A stretch of DNA of 64,000 nt from Microcyclospora pomicola (lineage: Eukaryota > Ascomycota > Dothideomycetes > Capnodiales), in contig NHNY01000008.1 of the NCBI GenBank assembly GCA_002786065.1, forward strand, positions 62,001 through 126,000, written 5' to 3'. The notes beneath the pieces are model-generated. The model had not been told where the DNA came from. It worked only from the letters and a program-made list of their open reading frames with translations, and made no database searches. Below, piece by piece: positions 54,279-64,000 of this stretch. Numbering within the stretch: the stretch's first letter is position 1; the number at the start of each line of letters is the position of its first letter. Made by a program: the position numbers and the translations under genes.

Positions 54279-55296
54279 ATGTCTTCTCCTTCACAACCCA
54301 AGCGACGTCGCTTAAACAATGCCAACGCATTGTCTCGACCCTTCGTCTCGCCTGTCCGTCGCGATGCGAAGACTGCTGATGGGGACACCGAGCAGTCCCG
54401 TCCGAGTCTGATCTCAGCAGCTGCGGGCAGTACCTCTGCATACACGCCTAGCACGCTTGCTCATTCCGTCACTCCATCACATCTAGCATTGAGTGCAGAT
54501 GCAAGGCCCACAAGTGGCACATCAGCAGCTGTAGGAAAAACACCTCACTCTTCCAGGCCCAGCTTCGCCACTACGCGATCGTCGTTCACCTCCTCCAAGA
54601 GAATCAAGGTAACTCCCGAGGAACAAGCCGTGCAAAAAGCCATCACGGCACTAGAGTATGAGATCAAAGGCGTGCGGAACGACCTTGACGCGTTGACCCA
54701 AGCTCAGCGTCTGGCCGCCTCATCCAAGGATGTCGAGCTCGAAGCGCTGCGGATGAAATGGGTCACGGCATCCCAAGAAGCGGCGGAAGAGCTCTTCGGC
54801 GAGCTCAAGGAGCGTGTGATGCGTATGGGCGGGGTGTCGGCGTGGAAGGAGAGCGAGAAGCAGAAGTTTGACCGCAGTCATGGCCGTGGGGAGTTCGCGC
54901 AGAGCAGCGGATTCGCAGAGCCGGAAGACGACGATGCGGATTGCGAGTTCGACTCGGACGGAGAGGAACTGCCTGAAGCAGAAAAAGCCTGGCGCAAAGC
55001 CGAGAAGGTCAAGGCGAGACGGGAGCGCGAAGACGCGGCAGACCTTCCGGACGAGCCAGAGCAGGGCTATGATGTCTCGGATGGAGGAGGGAAGGAATTC
55101 TGGCGCGAGAGCGGCGAGGACGACGATGTGAGTTTTGTGCCGCCCGTCCCTTACAATACACTTGCCGGATTTATGCTGACTTTATACTTGCTAGGCCTTC
55201 ACGATCGATATGATGCTCCGCTCACTCAACATTGATCTGTCCATCATCGGCTGGAATCGCGAAATGCAGCAATGGTCTGTACCGCCAGAGACCTGA
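54279..55296 (+). CDS. SFR1: Sfr1/Mei5-like recombination mediator
   Basis: Exons 54279-55127 and 55195-55296 give 316 residues. The 67-nt intron has donor GTGAGT, branch CTGAC and acceptor CTAG. Exon 2 codes AFTIDMMLRSLNIDLSIIGW then NREMQQW, the conserved end of the Sfr1/Dds20/Mei5 group. A Ser-rich, basic N-terminal half precedes a coiled coil (about 125-205: EEQAVQKAITALEYEIKGVR...). With Swi5 it stimulates Rad51/Dmc1 strand exchange. Losing exon 2 would remove the most conserved block, so the splice is well supported. Confidence 0.85.
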
Positions 55297-55962
55297 AAGC
55301 CATACTTCGACAGCGTACTCACATAGCAACGAAACGGGCGACGATCTTGCCTCCTGGCTACCGGACAACGCCTTCATACACAGCGGCCGTAACAAGTAAG
55401 CACACATCCCTATCTCCCCTCCCGTCCACCACCCGTCTTGCCCTGCCAAACGCAACCTCGGACAACACACCATATGATGAGAAAACACTATCAAATACAG
55501 TTATCCCTGTCTGAAGACGACTGTTGAGAACATATTCACACTCTGACCGTACCATCCTCCACCTGCTCCTCTACAATGTGACCACTTATGCAAGTACGTG
55601 GAACTTTCACTGATTTGGCTTTGCTTAGAATTCCTGGCCGTGCGGAGGAACCACTCGGAAGAAACTGTCGATATGAGGATTTTCGAGTAGCGGGGGCAGG
55701 CTGGACTGGATGAGCAGCGAATGATATGAGACCAAGAGTACGAGGACATGGCATGACAGCCTATAGCAGACATGATTAGAGACGACTTTGCTCAATGCTT
55801 CCTCATGTTGCTCTCCAATGATATTTGCTTATACATAATCGAGGGGTATCATTATAATCATCGCTCATCACATCATCTACTAGTCCCATCCAACTCAATC
55901 ATGATATCCTGCCGTGACACAGTGCTCTGCCGTTCCAATCATCGCAAATGCCCAAAGCGCCC
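55297..55962. other. gene-free convergent spacer
   Basis: 666 bp between the 3' ends of the Sfr1-like and glycosyltransferase genes. Nothing recognised. Confidence 0.55.
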
Positions 55963-58900
55963 TCATGACCCAGAAGCGCCCTGCGTCTCATCCGCTCCAG
56001 CACCAGTACCCTTCAGACTCTCCGTCAGCGCGCGCTGCAGTTCTTCGTCATCCTCATCCGTCTCTGCAGCCGCGCGCGTCTTGCCTTTGCCATGCGACGC
56101 CCGCATCTCCTCCTCCCTCAGACTTTGTTTCTTGATGTAGTCCAGCACGATCTGCTCCTCGCTCGCGCCTTGGGCGGATTTCTCGTCGCTACCGGCAGCA
56201 GCCTTCGTAGACGTGTCGTTTCGTGTATGGGTGCGTTCGTACTCGTCCCTGGTGGTCCCGGTCAGGTGCAGATTCGAGTCTTCGGCGGTATATTCGGGCG
56301 GCGGCGCAGCGTCGATCTGATCATGGAACCCTGCGTCGTTTTCCCACATGTGGTCGCCCCCTCGCCGGCTTCGTTGCTCCCGCAAGCTTTGCGCGAGGAC
56401 ACGTTCCAGCTCTTCGTCGTGGGTGGCAACGCGGCCATGCTCTTGCTGGCTGGCTCGAAGAGCCGCTTGCACCTGCGCGTCTTCGGAGTCATCGTGTTGC
56501 GCAGCTCTGCTCTCCTGGAAAGACGCCAGACTGGCTTGAATGGCCCGCTCGACTTCGTCATCTTCCTCGGCATTGCCGCTCGACGTCTCCTCTACGGACC
56601 GCTTTATGGCCTCGTGTAGCTCGTGGTCGTCTAGCTCCATGGTAGGTGCAGCGTTTGAGGTAGACCCAGCATGACTGGAGACAGATGCAGTGCCAGAGTA
56701 TGGTCTGTTTGCACTCGACTCGGCAGAAACAACTGCGGCGTGTTCTTGCGTTGCACTCGAGCGACCACCACGGAAAGAGGCCGCCGAGTTTGAGCGACTT
56801 CGACTCTCGATGTTGGTCTTCCACTTCGTGAGGGCTTCTTGCTTCTTCTTCACCTGCTCCTCCAGGATATCTCGAACCATCTCATCCGGATTCTTCTTTT
56901 TCTTGATGTCCTTCTGGATGACTTGCCACCTCCCGATGACATCTGCTTTCTCTTCATCAGAGGCACGAATCCATTCATCATAGCCTTGGGCTGTGCGTGC
57001 AGCTATGATGTAGTTCTGCACACTGCTGCCGTTCATCTTCTGCAACTCCTTGTACACACCTTTCATCGTGTAGCCGGGAATGCCGAAGATGGCAGCGCCA
57101 GGCTTGAGTGCAATCCCAGCTATGCCTTTTCCAACACCCTTGAAGAACCCAGCTGCACCCTCTTTCTGTGCTCCCCTCATGGGTTGTGTCACCAGACCAG
57201 TGATACCATCATACATTCCAAAGCCAAACTCTCTCGTCGCAGCTTTGATTCCAGACTTGAAGTCCGTGACGTTCTCAGACTTCCGAACAGTGTCATCGCC
57301 AAACAACTTCGGGGCATTGTGAAATCCTTTGGTGAGTCCCATGGTGAAGTCCATGGGGCTTGCCAAGCCTGCACCCACGATCTTTTGCACTCCCTTCACC
57401 GTGCCCATCGCCTGCTCCATCTTGTTGTTGACATCACCGCCACCTGAAGTGCTCGGAGCTCTAGACCCGCTGCCAGAGCGTGATCTTGTGTTCTGCACCA
57501 CTCCAAGTTGACCTCGTAGTGCGTCCGCCATAGATGATGACATACTCTGGCTGCTCCGAGGCGTGTGCATTGATGGCGTGGGCGGTGTCTTGATGCGAGA
57601 CAGAGATTCCTGCACGTTGAAAGCAGGGGTAGGAGCTGTGGCAGTAGTGGCTATCGTAGACGCTGATCCTCTCCGGCTTGTGATGGGAGTCGAAAAGTTG
57701 CTAGTGACTGTCATCTCACCTGAGGTTCGGCTAGCATCAATGGAGCTGCCTTCCCGAGGACTGTTACGACCACTAGTGAGCGTCTGGAAAGATGCGCTTG
57801 AGCTTGCCATTGAACCCTGATGAGATAAGCTTGGCCGGTCACTGCCTTTTTTGGTGTCCTTCTTGGTAGCATCAGGATGGATCTTCAGGGCCTTGAGAGT
57901 CTCAATGGGGAAGTCTGCGACACCCAACATCATAGTACTCATGGTTCCAACAAGAGCTGTTGCGCCGCCGCTAATTGGATCCCACGGCCCCTCATCCGTC
58001 TCGTACTCTTTCGGTCGGAACAATTTGATGTCGTTAAAATCAAGAAGCCCTGCGTTGGCGAGGGTGCACGCGACAAAGGCAGATAGCCTCACCTGCGTGC
58101 GTCGAAGGCGCCAGACCGCTGTGCGAGATGGCGCAATAGTGCATCGAAGTGAGTCCACATCAAGTGTTTGATGGAAGCATTGCGCACCTTTGTCGGAACC
58201 TCGTTCGTGTTGGATTTTATCAGCAAGCTCCTGCGCTCGATGTTGGGATTCTGGTTTGAGACAGGTGTTGATTGCTTCAGCCAGGTTGTCCGCTGTCAAT
58301 TGTTTGTGGTGAATGGGCTCAGGACCAGCTCCAGCCTTTGCCACCATAGCACCCCAGAAAGGTTGATCACCGAAGAAGGGAACGACGACGGTAGGTCTTC
58401 CGGCTGTGATTCCTGCAGCAGTGGTACCAGCACCACCATGGTGGACGACACACGAAACATGCTTGAACAGCCAGTCATGGGGGACATTACCCAGCATGAA
58501 GACTCCGTCGGGAACGCCCATTTCGTCTGCGCCCATGCCACCCCAACCCTTTGAAAGCAACACTCGCTGGCCCGTCTTTTTCGCTGCCTCGAAGATGAGC
58601 TTAGTCATGGCATCGGGATCATCCAAGACGATCGAGCCAAACCCGATATACACAGGTGGTGGACCAGCATCCAGGAAGGCCTGCAGTTCTGGAGCAGGAA
58701 CGTAGTTTGAGGCCAGGTTGAGGAAATAGAAGCCAGAGATGTTGATGTGCTGTCCCCAATCCTTGGGTTTGGGTATAAGCGCTGGACTCCAACAGTATGT
58801 ATGTGGGATGCGTAACCGTGCTAGCATGCCTGGCGCCCATACGAGAGAGACCGGATCGAGGCCAAGACTCTTTTCGCGGAAGCGGTTGATGACATCCCCC

Positions 58901-59940
58901 AGACCTTGCCAGGTAAGCATGTCAATAAGTGCATAAGACATGTAATTGGTCAGGCTCGTGTCTGCGTTCGAGGACTGGATGTTTGCCAAGGGATGTGGGA
59001 ATGCTTGTGTCGGGGAGTACGGCATGGTGAACATGACGTGAAGAGGTATGCCCAACTTCTCAGCGCAATGAACATGCGCAAAGCTCGGCGGATTCGCGAT
59101 GATGACATCTGCGACGAATGGGCGATCGACAGAATCGTCTGCGGTCCAGTCCTGAATCGAACCATCGTTTGCCGGAGCACCAAGACCATTGCCGGCTTCA
59201 TAACAGCTTCTCCAGCAACCCTTGATGTATTCGCCTACTTCCCTCCTGCGGTTTCCCACATCTCCGCTCCGTAGCGTATCGAACCCGGGCATCAGGCCAG
59301 GATTCTTCACCATAAACGCCATCAGTGCGGATGGATCACCACCAATGTTGAAGAATTCCAGTCCGTTCTCTGTGACGAAGTCTTTGAAGTTCGGATGTGT
59401 CGCCAGTCGGACCCTATGCCCATACGTCTCTTTGAGGACCTTGCCAAGGGCAATGAACGGTTGCACATCACCTCTTGAGCCAACCACCTGTACTACCACA
59501 TTCATAGGAGGAGGAGGGGCCACATCCTCCGACCCTCCCAAGCCAGGTGGGATGTATGGCGGCGGCAAGGCGTCCTCCTTCTCCGCTGATGTCTGCAGCT
59601 GCTTCAGGGTGGGCACCAAGAACTCTGACACCCTTCGATCGCGCTGTCTGATGCGAATGTTGACTCGTCCATCGTCAGCAACCTGAGCTTGTGTCCCTAG
59701 TCCGTCCTTCTCGTTGTTGACCTCTCCGTAATGTTCGCCATATGCAGGCGGCGGTACGCCTTCTGCATCCAAGTCGGTAGCAACGCTCCGTATCCTCGGG
59801 GCTGGCGCAACATCGTGGCCCATATGTCGTCGTTCGGTAGCATTGCTGTTGTTCGCCGTTGCTGCTGCCTCTGCCTGCTGAACCATTACATGTGGTACCT
59901 CTGGTAGCTCTCCATCCTGCTGATCTTGTGAGGACGCCAT
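55963..59940 (-). CDS. UGT80-type sterol glucosyltransferase-like protein with VPS13-like segment and UIMs
   Basis: One exon, 1,325 residues. After a disordered start comes the GT28-type N-terminal lobe (about 145-300: VVVQVVGSRGDVQPFIALG ...) and the UDP-sugar lobe (about 420-590: YIGFGSIVLDDP, VVHHGGAGTTAAG, PFFGDQPFWG). This is the sterol 3-beta-glucosyltransferase group, but without the GRAM/PH parts of Atg26. A second part (about 880-1000: GFGMYDGITGLVTQPMRGA, GFFKGVGKGIAGI) resembles the C-terminal helical region of VPS13/ATG2. The last 250 residues hold about five ubiquitin-interacting-motif-like helices (EDDEVERAIQASL, DEELERVLAQSL, DEELQRALTESL and two weaker). Likely a lipid-membrane enzyme under ubiquitin control, which is inference. 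Confidence 0.88.
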   Translation of the reverse strand: MASSQDQQDGELPEVPHVMVQQAEAAATANNSNATERRHMGHDVAPAPRIRSVATDLDAEGVPPPAYGEHYGEVNNEKDGLGTQAQVADDGRVNIRIRQRDRRVSEFLVPTLKQLQTSAEKEDALPPPYIPPGLGGSEDVAPPPPMNVVVQVVGSRGDVQPFIALGKVLKETYGHRVRLATHPNFKDFVTENGLEFFNIGGDPSALMAFMVKNPGLMPGFDTLRSGDVGNRRREVGEYIKGCWRSCYEAGNGLGAPANDGSIQDWTADDSVDRPFVADVIIANPPSFAHVHCAEKLGIPLHVMFTMPYSPTQAFPHPLANIQSSNADTSLTNYMSYALIDMLTWQGLGDVINRFREKSLGLDPVSLVWAPGMLARLRIPHTYCWSPALIPKPKDWGQHINISGFYFLNLASNYVPAPELQAFLDAGPPPVYIGFGSIVLDDPDAMTKLIFEAAKKTGQRVLLSKGWGGMGADEMGVPDGVFMLGNVPHDWLFKHVSCVVHHGGAGTTAAGITAGRPTVVVPFFGDQPFWGAMVAKAGAGPEPIHHKQLTADNLAEAINTCLKPESQHRAQELADKIQHERGSDKGAQCFHQTLDVDSLRCTIAPSRTAVWRLRRTQVRLSAFVACTLANAGLLDFNDIKLFRPKEYETDEGPWDPISGGATALVGTMSTMMLGVADFPIETLKALKIHPDATKKDTKKGSDRPSLSHQGSMASSSASFQTLTSGRNSPREGSSIDASRTSGEMTVTSNFSTPITSRRGSASTIATTATAPTPAFNVQESLSRIKTPPTPSMHTPRSSQSMSSSMADALRGQLGVVQNTRSRSGSGSRAPSTSGGGDVNNKMEQAMGTVKGVQKIVGAGLASPMDFTMGLTKGFHNAPKLFGDDTVRKSENVTDFKSGIKAATREFGFGMYDGITGLVTQPMRGAQKEGAAGFFKGVGKGIAGIALKPGAAIFGIPGYTMKGVYKELQKMNGSSVQNYIIAARTAQGYDEWIRASDEEKADVIGRWQVIQKDIKKKKNPDEMVRDILEEQVKKKQEALTKWKTNIESRSRSNSAASFRGGRSSATQEHAAVVSAESSANRPYSGTASVSSHAGSTSNAAPTMELDDHELHEAIKRSVEETSSGNAEEDDEVERAIQASLASFQESRAAQHDDSEDAQVQAALRASQQEHGRVATHDEELERVLAQSLREQRSRRGGDHMWENDAGFHDQIDAAPPPEYTAEDSNLHLTGTTRDEYERTHTRNDTSTKAAAGSDEKSAQGASEEQIVLDYIKKQSLREEEMRASHGKGKTRAAAETDEDDEELQRALTESLKGTGAGADETQGASGS

Positions 59941-60702
59941 ATTCAGGCTTTGTAGGTGCTAAGCTTGGTGTGCGGAACCGCTCATAGCTATAAGGGTAGG
60001 AAGAGGGGGAGAGCGGGGATGAACAGTGGTGGCCTCGAGCTCGGTGCTGATATGCGTCGTGGTAGCTTGATTCGGCTCTTTATATAAGGAATGATTGAAG
60101 TGGACAATAATCACGAATTGACCTTGAGAGACCTACACAAGCAGGATAAAGCATAAGCTGTAGGCAGCTCCAGAACCAAGTTCGCCGCCAAAGCGCGTCA
60201 CTGCTAGTTGCTTCGCCCACCTCTGCCCCGCGCCTTGATTTATTTTATGTTTCTTAAGACCACTGCGAGATTATCACGTAAATTGCCTCACACGATTGCA
60301 CAATCAGCTATGGAACGAACAGCTTTTGCTTGAGCAAGCCATTGCTGCACTGCGGCCGAGCCATGATGAATGTCCTTGGCAATATTGGCTGGCATGCTTC
60401 TACGAGTGGGACCTAAACCTGTGATGGACTTTGAACACCGCTTGAGACCAAGCGGAACCTCACATCCGAACATGCCGTGACCACTTTCAACAGCAACAGC
60501 TCTTCCCAATCCATGGTGGCACTTATCTCACCTGATCACATATAAGATACATGTGGCGTACGGGGTCCAACTTCGTCATGCACGGTAAAATACGACAAAG
60601 CTTCACAATCATGTGAAAGTCTTGGCTACGTTGCGGAGGGTCCCCGCAAAGCTCTCTGTCCCCCAACCATTGCGTATCGATTCGCGACTGTCTTCATCCG
60701 AT
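59941..60702. other. divergent promoter region
   Basis: 762 bp between the glycosyltransferase (-) and DNA glycosylase (+) genes. It contains a TATA-like box (listed). The glycosylase frame is open from 60613 but has no ATG before 60703. Confidence 0.55.
60078..60086 (-). promoter_or_regulatory. TATA-like box of the glycosyltransferase gene
   Basis: TATATAAAG on the minus strand, about 138 nt before the ATG at 59940. Consensus match only. Confidence 0.45.
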
Positions 60703-61677
60703 ATGCCTTGCAGCACACGCAGTGGCTCCGCGCCTGATGGTTCTGATCATGAAAACATAAGCGCGGATAACGAAGAAGCCGCAGTGACGCCAGCCAGCGA
60801 AGCGCGATTCAAATCACATCTACAACGCTTCCATTATACATCTGACGGCCCACCTTCACCTTCTCCATCCGCAGCAAGTCATGCTTCCGGTCCACGCACT
60901 CGTCACAAGCGGCACTTAGACGAAGAAGCCTCCACCGAAGCGTCATCGGCAGACTTCTCCCCGCCTGCTGCGAAGAAGAAGAGAAAGCCATCATCTCGCT
61001 ATGCGCCGCCCTCGAAATACGCCCACTTGCCGCCGCTGCAGGACATCCTGGCGCCAGACCTGATTTGTATCTTCGTCGGAACGAACCCCGGGATCCGCAC
61101 CGCCACCGCCGGCCACGCGTACGCGCACCCGAGTAATCTGTTCTGGAAGCTGCTGCATGCGTCGGGCTGCACAGAGACGCGGCTGCGGCCGGAAGAGGAC
61201 GCGACGCTGCCGCGGCGGTATGCCATGGGCAACACGAACATCGTGGAGCGCGCGAGCCGGGACGCGGGGGAGCTGAGCAAGAAAGAAATGGCGGCGGGGA
61301 CGCCGGGGTTGGAGGCCAAGGTGCGTGCGTATCGGCCGGAGGCGGTCTGTATCGTGGGCAAGGGCATCTGGGAGGCGGTGTGGCGATGGCGGTATGGACG
61401 GGAGATGAAGAAGGAGGAGTTCAGATGGGGGTGGCAGGATGAGGGGGAGCGGATGGGGAAGAGTGTAGCTGGGCAGGGGAATGAGGAGGAGGAGGAGGAG
61501 GATGCATGGCCAGGCGCAAAGGTGTTCGTCACGAGCAGCACGAGCGGGTTGAGCGCGAGTCTGAAGCCGGCGGAAAAATTGGCGATCTGGCAACCGTTTG
61601 GGGAATGGGTTAAGACGAGGCGGAAGGAGAGGTTTGGGACGGAAGGGAAATTGAAGGATGGTGATGAAGCAGCATGA
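60703..61677 (+). CDS. Mug/TDG-type mismatch-specific uracil/thymine DNA glycosylase
   Basis: One exon, 324 residues from the first in-frame ATG. A disordered, basic N-terminal third (KKKRKPSSR as nuclear signal) precedes the glycosylase domain (about 105-310). Motif I is GTNPGIRTA with the catalytic Asn at about residue 128 (GINPG in Mug); motif II is VTSSTSGLSASL, in place of NPSGL. An insertion with six Glu (GNEEEEEEDAW) sits just before motif II. The enzyme would remove uracil or thymine mispaired with guanine and related lesions. An upstream exon cannot be ruled out, since the frame stays open for 90 nt before the ATG. Confidence 0.87.
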   Translation: MPCSTRSGSAPDGSDHENISADNEEAAVTPASEARFKSHLQRFHYTSDGPPSPSPSAASHASGPRTRHKRHLDEEASTEASSADFSPPAAKKKRKPSSRYAPPSKYAHLPPLQDILAPDLICIFVGTNPGIRTATAGHAYAHPSNLFWKLLHASGCTETRLRPEEDATLPRRYAMGNTNIVERASRDAGELSKKEMAAGTPGLEAKVRAYRPEAVCIVGKGIWEAVWRWRYGREMKKEEFRWGWQDEGERMGKSVAGQGNEEEEEEDAWPGAKVFVTSSTSGLSASLKPAEKLAIWQPFGEWVKTRRKERFGTEGKLKDGDEAA

Positions 61678-62607
61678 ATAGCAGTGACGCTGTCTAATGA
61701 TTGGACGAGTCATGCTGTGCATAGCTGTAGGAAAACACGAGTTCACGAATTCATGCCCAAATGATGATTCGTGCAAATAGCTGTATACATAGTGTATACG
61801 GTATCAGCAAAGTATCCCCGCTGCCTATAAGCCATGAATGCATCATGCATCTATTGCGCTGGACGCGACCACGGTAGGTTTGTCTTTGAAGTGGCAGCCT
61901 TCAGTGTACTTTCTTCACAACTTCCAGCTTCGAAAATATTTCAGCTTCGGGCCAAAAAGGGGCCGGCCTTACCCTCAATCTAAATCTCAATCTCTAGCAT
62001 GTGTATTTGCTAGTGGCGGCACCTGAGCCGGATCCTGGGGCTCGGCAGCAGGTGAAGTAGGTCTGGGGTGGCTCGCAGACCAATAGCAGAACTGGTGTTG
62101 CAGCGATGTCTAGCGGGTTCCGCATAGACCTCTCTCCACCTACGTGACCGTCGACAGCTGTATCACGTCCGGAAAAGCGCTGGCGTCGACCTCGTCATTG
62201 CGATGTGACCCTCCACTGTTACAGCGACATTAGGTGGTGCCGAAACATGCTGCTCGGAAGGTGGGCGGACAAGGGGAGTGGCCAGGCGGGATCCAGGTTT
62301 ATATTCTGGCGTGTCATTGCAGGTCATCCCGTCATAAACAACATTCGTCTAACAGATGTCAAAGGATAAATTGACTCAGCATGGATGAGGCTGTCGTGTC
62401 AACCCGGTTGTTGATGACTCTCGCGGTCTACTCGCGTGAGGTAGAACCAATCGCAAGCCACAGTATGACCAGAATTCATGGCACTTTGCACACCAGATCG
62501 AGCTCGTTCGTGCAGTGCAAGTACGAGATGGAGCTTAGGGCGAAGCGCTTCCGGTATCGTCATTGCGCTTGAAAAGGAGTTGATGAACGCAACTTCTCGA
62601 AGTACAA
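61678..62607. other. gene-free convergent spacer
   Basis: 930 bp. Short frames only; no repeat or RNA gene recognised. Confidence 0.55.
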
Positions 62608-63045
62608 TCATGGTCCAGCTACACCGGCAGTCTGGACAAGATGTCCAGCCTTGCTTGACGTAGAAAGGTTGGAATGTTGCGGCGCATACGCTTGTTCATC
62701 ATATGGCGAGGGATCGTTAGGACTTGGGTTATATTGTATCGAAGCCGGGGTTACCAATCCACTGGAAGAGTTGTAGCCGTAGCTGTGATGAGCTTCATGC
62801 AATCGACGATCGCCGGTCTGACCACGGACGCCGTTGTAGCGGATCATGTCTTGCTGGTTCTTGCGACGCACTCCAAGCATGTACGAATCCTGCATGGTCG
62901 AATTGGTCCGGACATCCTCGACATCACGTTCGGGCTGGCGCTGGCGAATGCGCGCGAGCTGCGACGGATTGAATGCCGCATATACGAGCAAGACGCCGAC
63001 GCCGGCGACCAAAATGACGAGGAAGATGATGAGAGAGTCATTCAT
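62608..63045 (-). CDS. small single-pass membrane protein, unknown
   Basis: One exon from ATG 63045, 145 residues. The N-terminus is a membrane helix (SLIIFLVILVAGVGVLLVY, about 4-22) after only three residues, followed by a basic stretch (RIRQRQPER) and a polar, Tyr/Ser-rich tail. This layout gives a signal-anchor protein with the tail in the cytosol. A longer frame upstream (to 63153) adds a second hydrophobic stretch, but the CAAAATGAATGAC start region with the helix right after it is the simpler reading. No family with known role recognised; an intron near the 3' end is possible. Confidence 0.7.
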   Translation of the reverse strand: MNDSLIIFLVILVAGVGVLLVYAAFNPSQLARIRQRQPERDVEDVRTNSTMQDSYMLGVRRKNQQDMIRYNGVRGQTGDRRLHEAHHSYGYNSSSGLVTPASIQYNPSPNDPSPYDEQAYAPQHSNLSTSSKAGHLVQTAGVAGP

Positions 63046-64000
63046 TTTGCATGAGAGAGAAAGCTGCGACTCGCAACTGAAGAATAGAAAGACAAGAGCG
63101 CCAAGTGCATATATTGGTCTCCCGGACGGGACCTTGCAGAATCGCAATAGCAACGAAAGGTTGGAGAGCAGAGGGAAGGATGATGCTCAGGGTGAATTCG
63201 AGCAAGGGGATATGTACAGTAAAGTTCATGTGATCCCTTACTTAACTTAAGAGTGTAAGCATATAGACACTGGCCTACAGCGGTAGCAATCGCGTGCAGG
63301 TGCGCGCTTTCACGTGCGGTACCTTAAACACTCCAACCTGCTCCGCCACACCAGCGCGCAAGGGTGTCGGCGCTTGTTTCGAGGCACGTTGCCGGAGAGA
63401 GCGCTTGTGCACCAGTTCGTGACGTCCACACTGACCGACCGCCCGTATTCCGAAACGGAATGTGGACAGAGAGGTCGCAGGAAGGATTCGAATGCTGGAT
63501 GAGCTGACGTGGACGCTGCGGCTTGGCCGAGGTGGTCAGCGTGCGCGAGCTCTTGGGTGGGAGCTGTTTGACAGTGGTAGGGGTTTCACGTGCGTGCATA
63601 GAATATACAAATAGGTGAAACCTTGACAGGATCGGTCACTTCTGATATTTCATCTAAACCACAAGTGCTTGAGGAGAGTTCACTTGGATCGTGTATATAA
63701 TGATTGCGGATCCTGTTGTAAAGTCAAGAAACGGAGATGGTCTGTCAGCCCCGTCCGCGTCTATTTTTGGTAGCCGCAGACACTCTTAATGTGAACCTCA
63801 TGTGGTGCCGACAATCAAGATCACTGCTCGTATTGGTTGTGATGTTCTGCTTTTACACACGTATACAGGGGGGAATACTCGAATCAATGCCAGCTACGAG
63901 AAGTGTCTAGAGGTGCACCGATTGCCATGCAGGTCCGCGGATCTCGTCTTGTTCAATGCGGAGAGACCTTCAAAGTCTTAAGATGCAGAGAAATATAGTC
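63046..64000. other. gene-free right edge
   Basis: 955 bp with no convincing coding frame. It probably holds the promoter of the membrane protein gene and intergenic DNA towards the next gene outside the window. Confidence 0.5.

Noticed and set aside
62608-63153. Longer 181-residue form of the small membrane protein
   Set aside because: The extension adds a Cys-rich hydrophobic stretch with no clear signal-peptide design; ATG 63045 places the anchor helix at the very start.

Overview
The window is nuclear DNA of a filamentous ascomycete. Reasons: short GT..AG introns (about 50-125 nt) with CTAAC/CTGAC branch sites, compact genes on both strands, a HET-domain/ankyrin gene, and fungal forms of THI6, OST5, MTG1, TAH18 and a DUF155/Rmd protein. 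Gene style and the AT-rich, CpA/TpG-poor repeat island suggest Dothideomycetes; that placement is inference. The sequence is mostly ordinary euchromatin of balanced GC content carrying 28 protein genes (the first partial), broken by one 5.8-kb AT-rich insertion.

Left part (1-21.7 kb): the 3' end of a Lcp5/neuroguidin-type rRNA-processing gene, then OMA1 (mitochondrial protease), ETF-beta, an Sbp1-like RRM-RGG-RRM protein with a probable leader intron, TAH18 (diflavin reductase of Fe-S assembly), an epoxide hydrolase, a pinin-like splicing protein, an SDR, POL4 (family X polymerase), MTG1 (mitoribosome GTPase), eIF5 and the bifunctional thiamine enzyme THI6.

Middle part (22-40.5 kb): a HET-ankyrin gene, NC2-alpha (BUR6), an EBP-type EXPERA membrane protein, an acidic unknown, an 88-residue Gly/Ala-rich protein with one intron, a CLC channel/transporter, then a tight same-strand trio: OST5 (three exons), an 81-residue one-helix membrane ORF whose ATG overlaps the OST5 stop (ATGA), and RAD1 starting 28 nt after that ORF's stop. 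GCN5 and a DUF155/Rmd membrane protein follow.

41.7-47.5 kb: one insertion with 23-bp terminal inverted repeats (20 of 23 identical) and a perfect 10-bp flanking duplication. About 150-180 bp at each end has normal composition; the core is extremely TpA-rich and filled with paired ACTAGT boxes. In the left core, seven such pairs sit inside near-complete spliceosomal-intron look-alikes between coding-like segments, one of which resembles a BED zinc finger. A broken Copia-like fossil lies further right. This island is the most unusual part of the window.

Right part (49-64 kb): ELL-type elongation factor, a 2-hydroxyacid dehydrogenase, an Sfr1/Mei5-like recombination mediator, a 1,325-residue glycosyltransferase joined to a VPS13-like segment and ubiquitin-interacting motifs, a Mug/TDG-type DNA glycosylase, and a small single-pass membrane protein. 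No tRNA, rRNA, CRISPR array or riboswitch was recognised.
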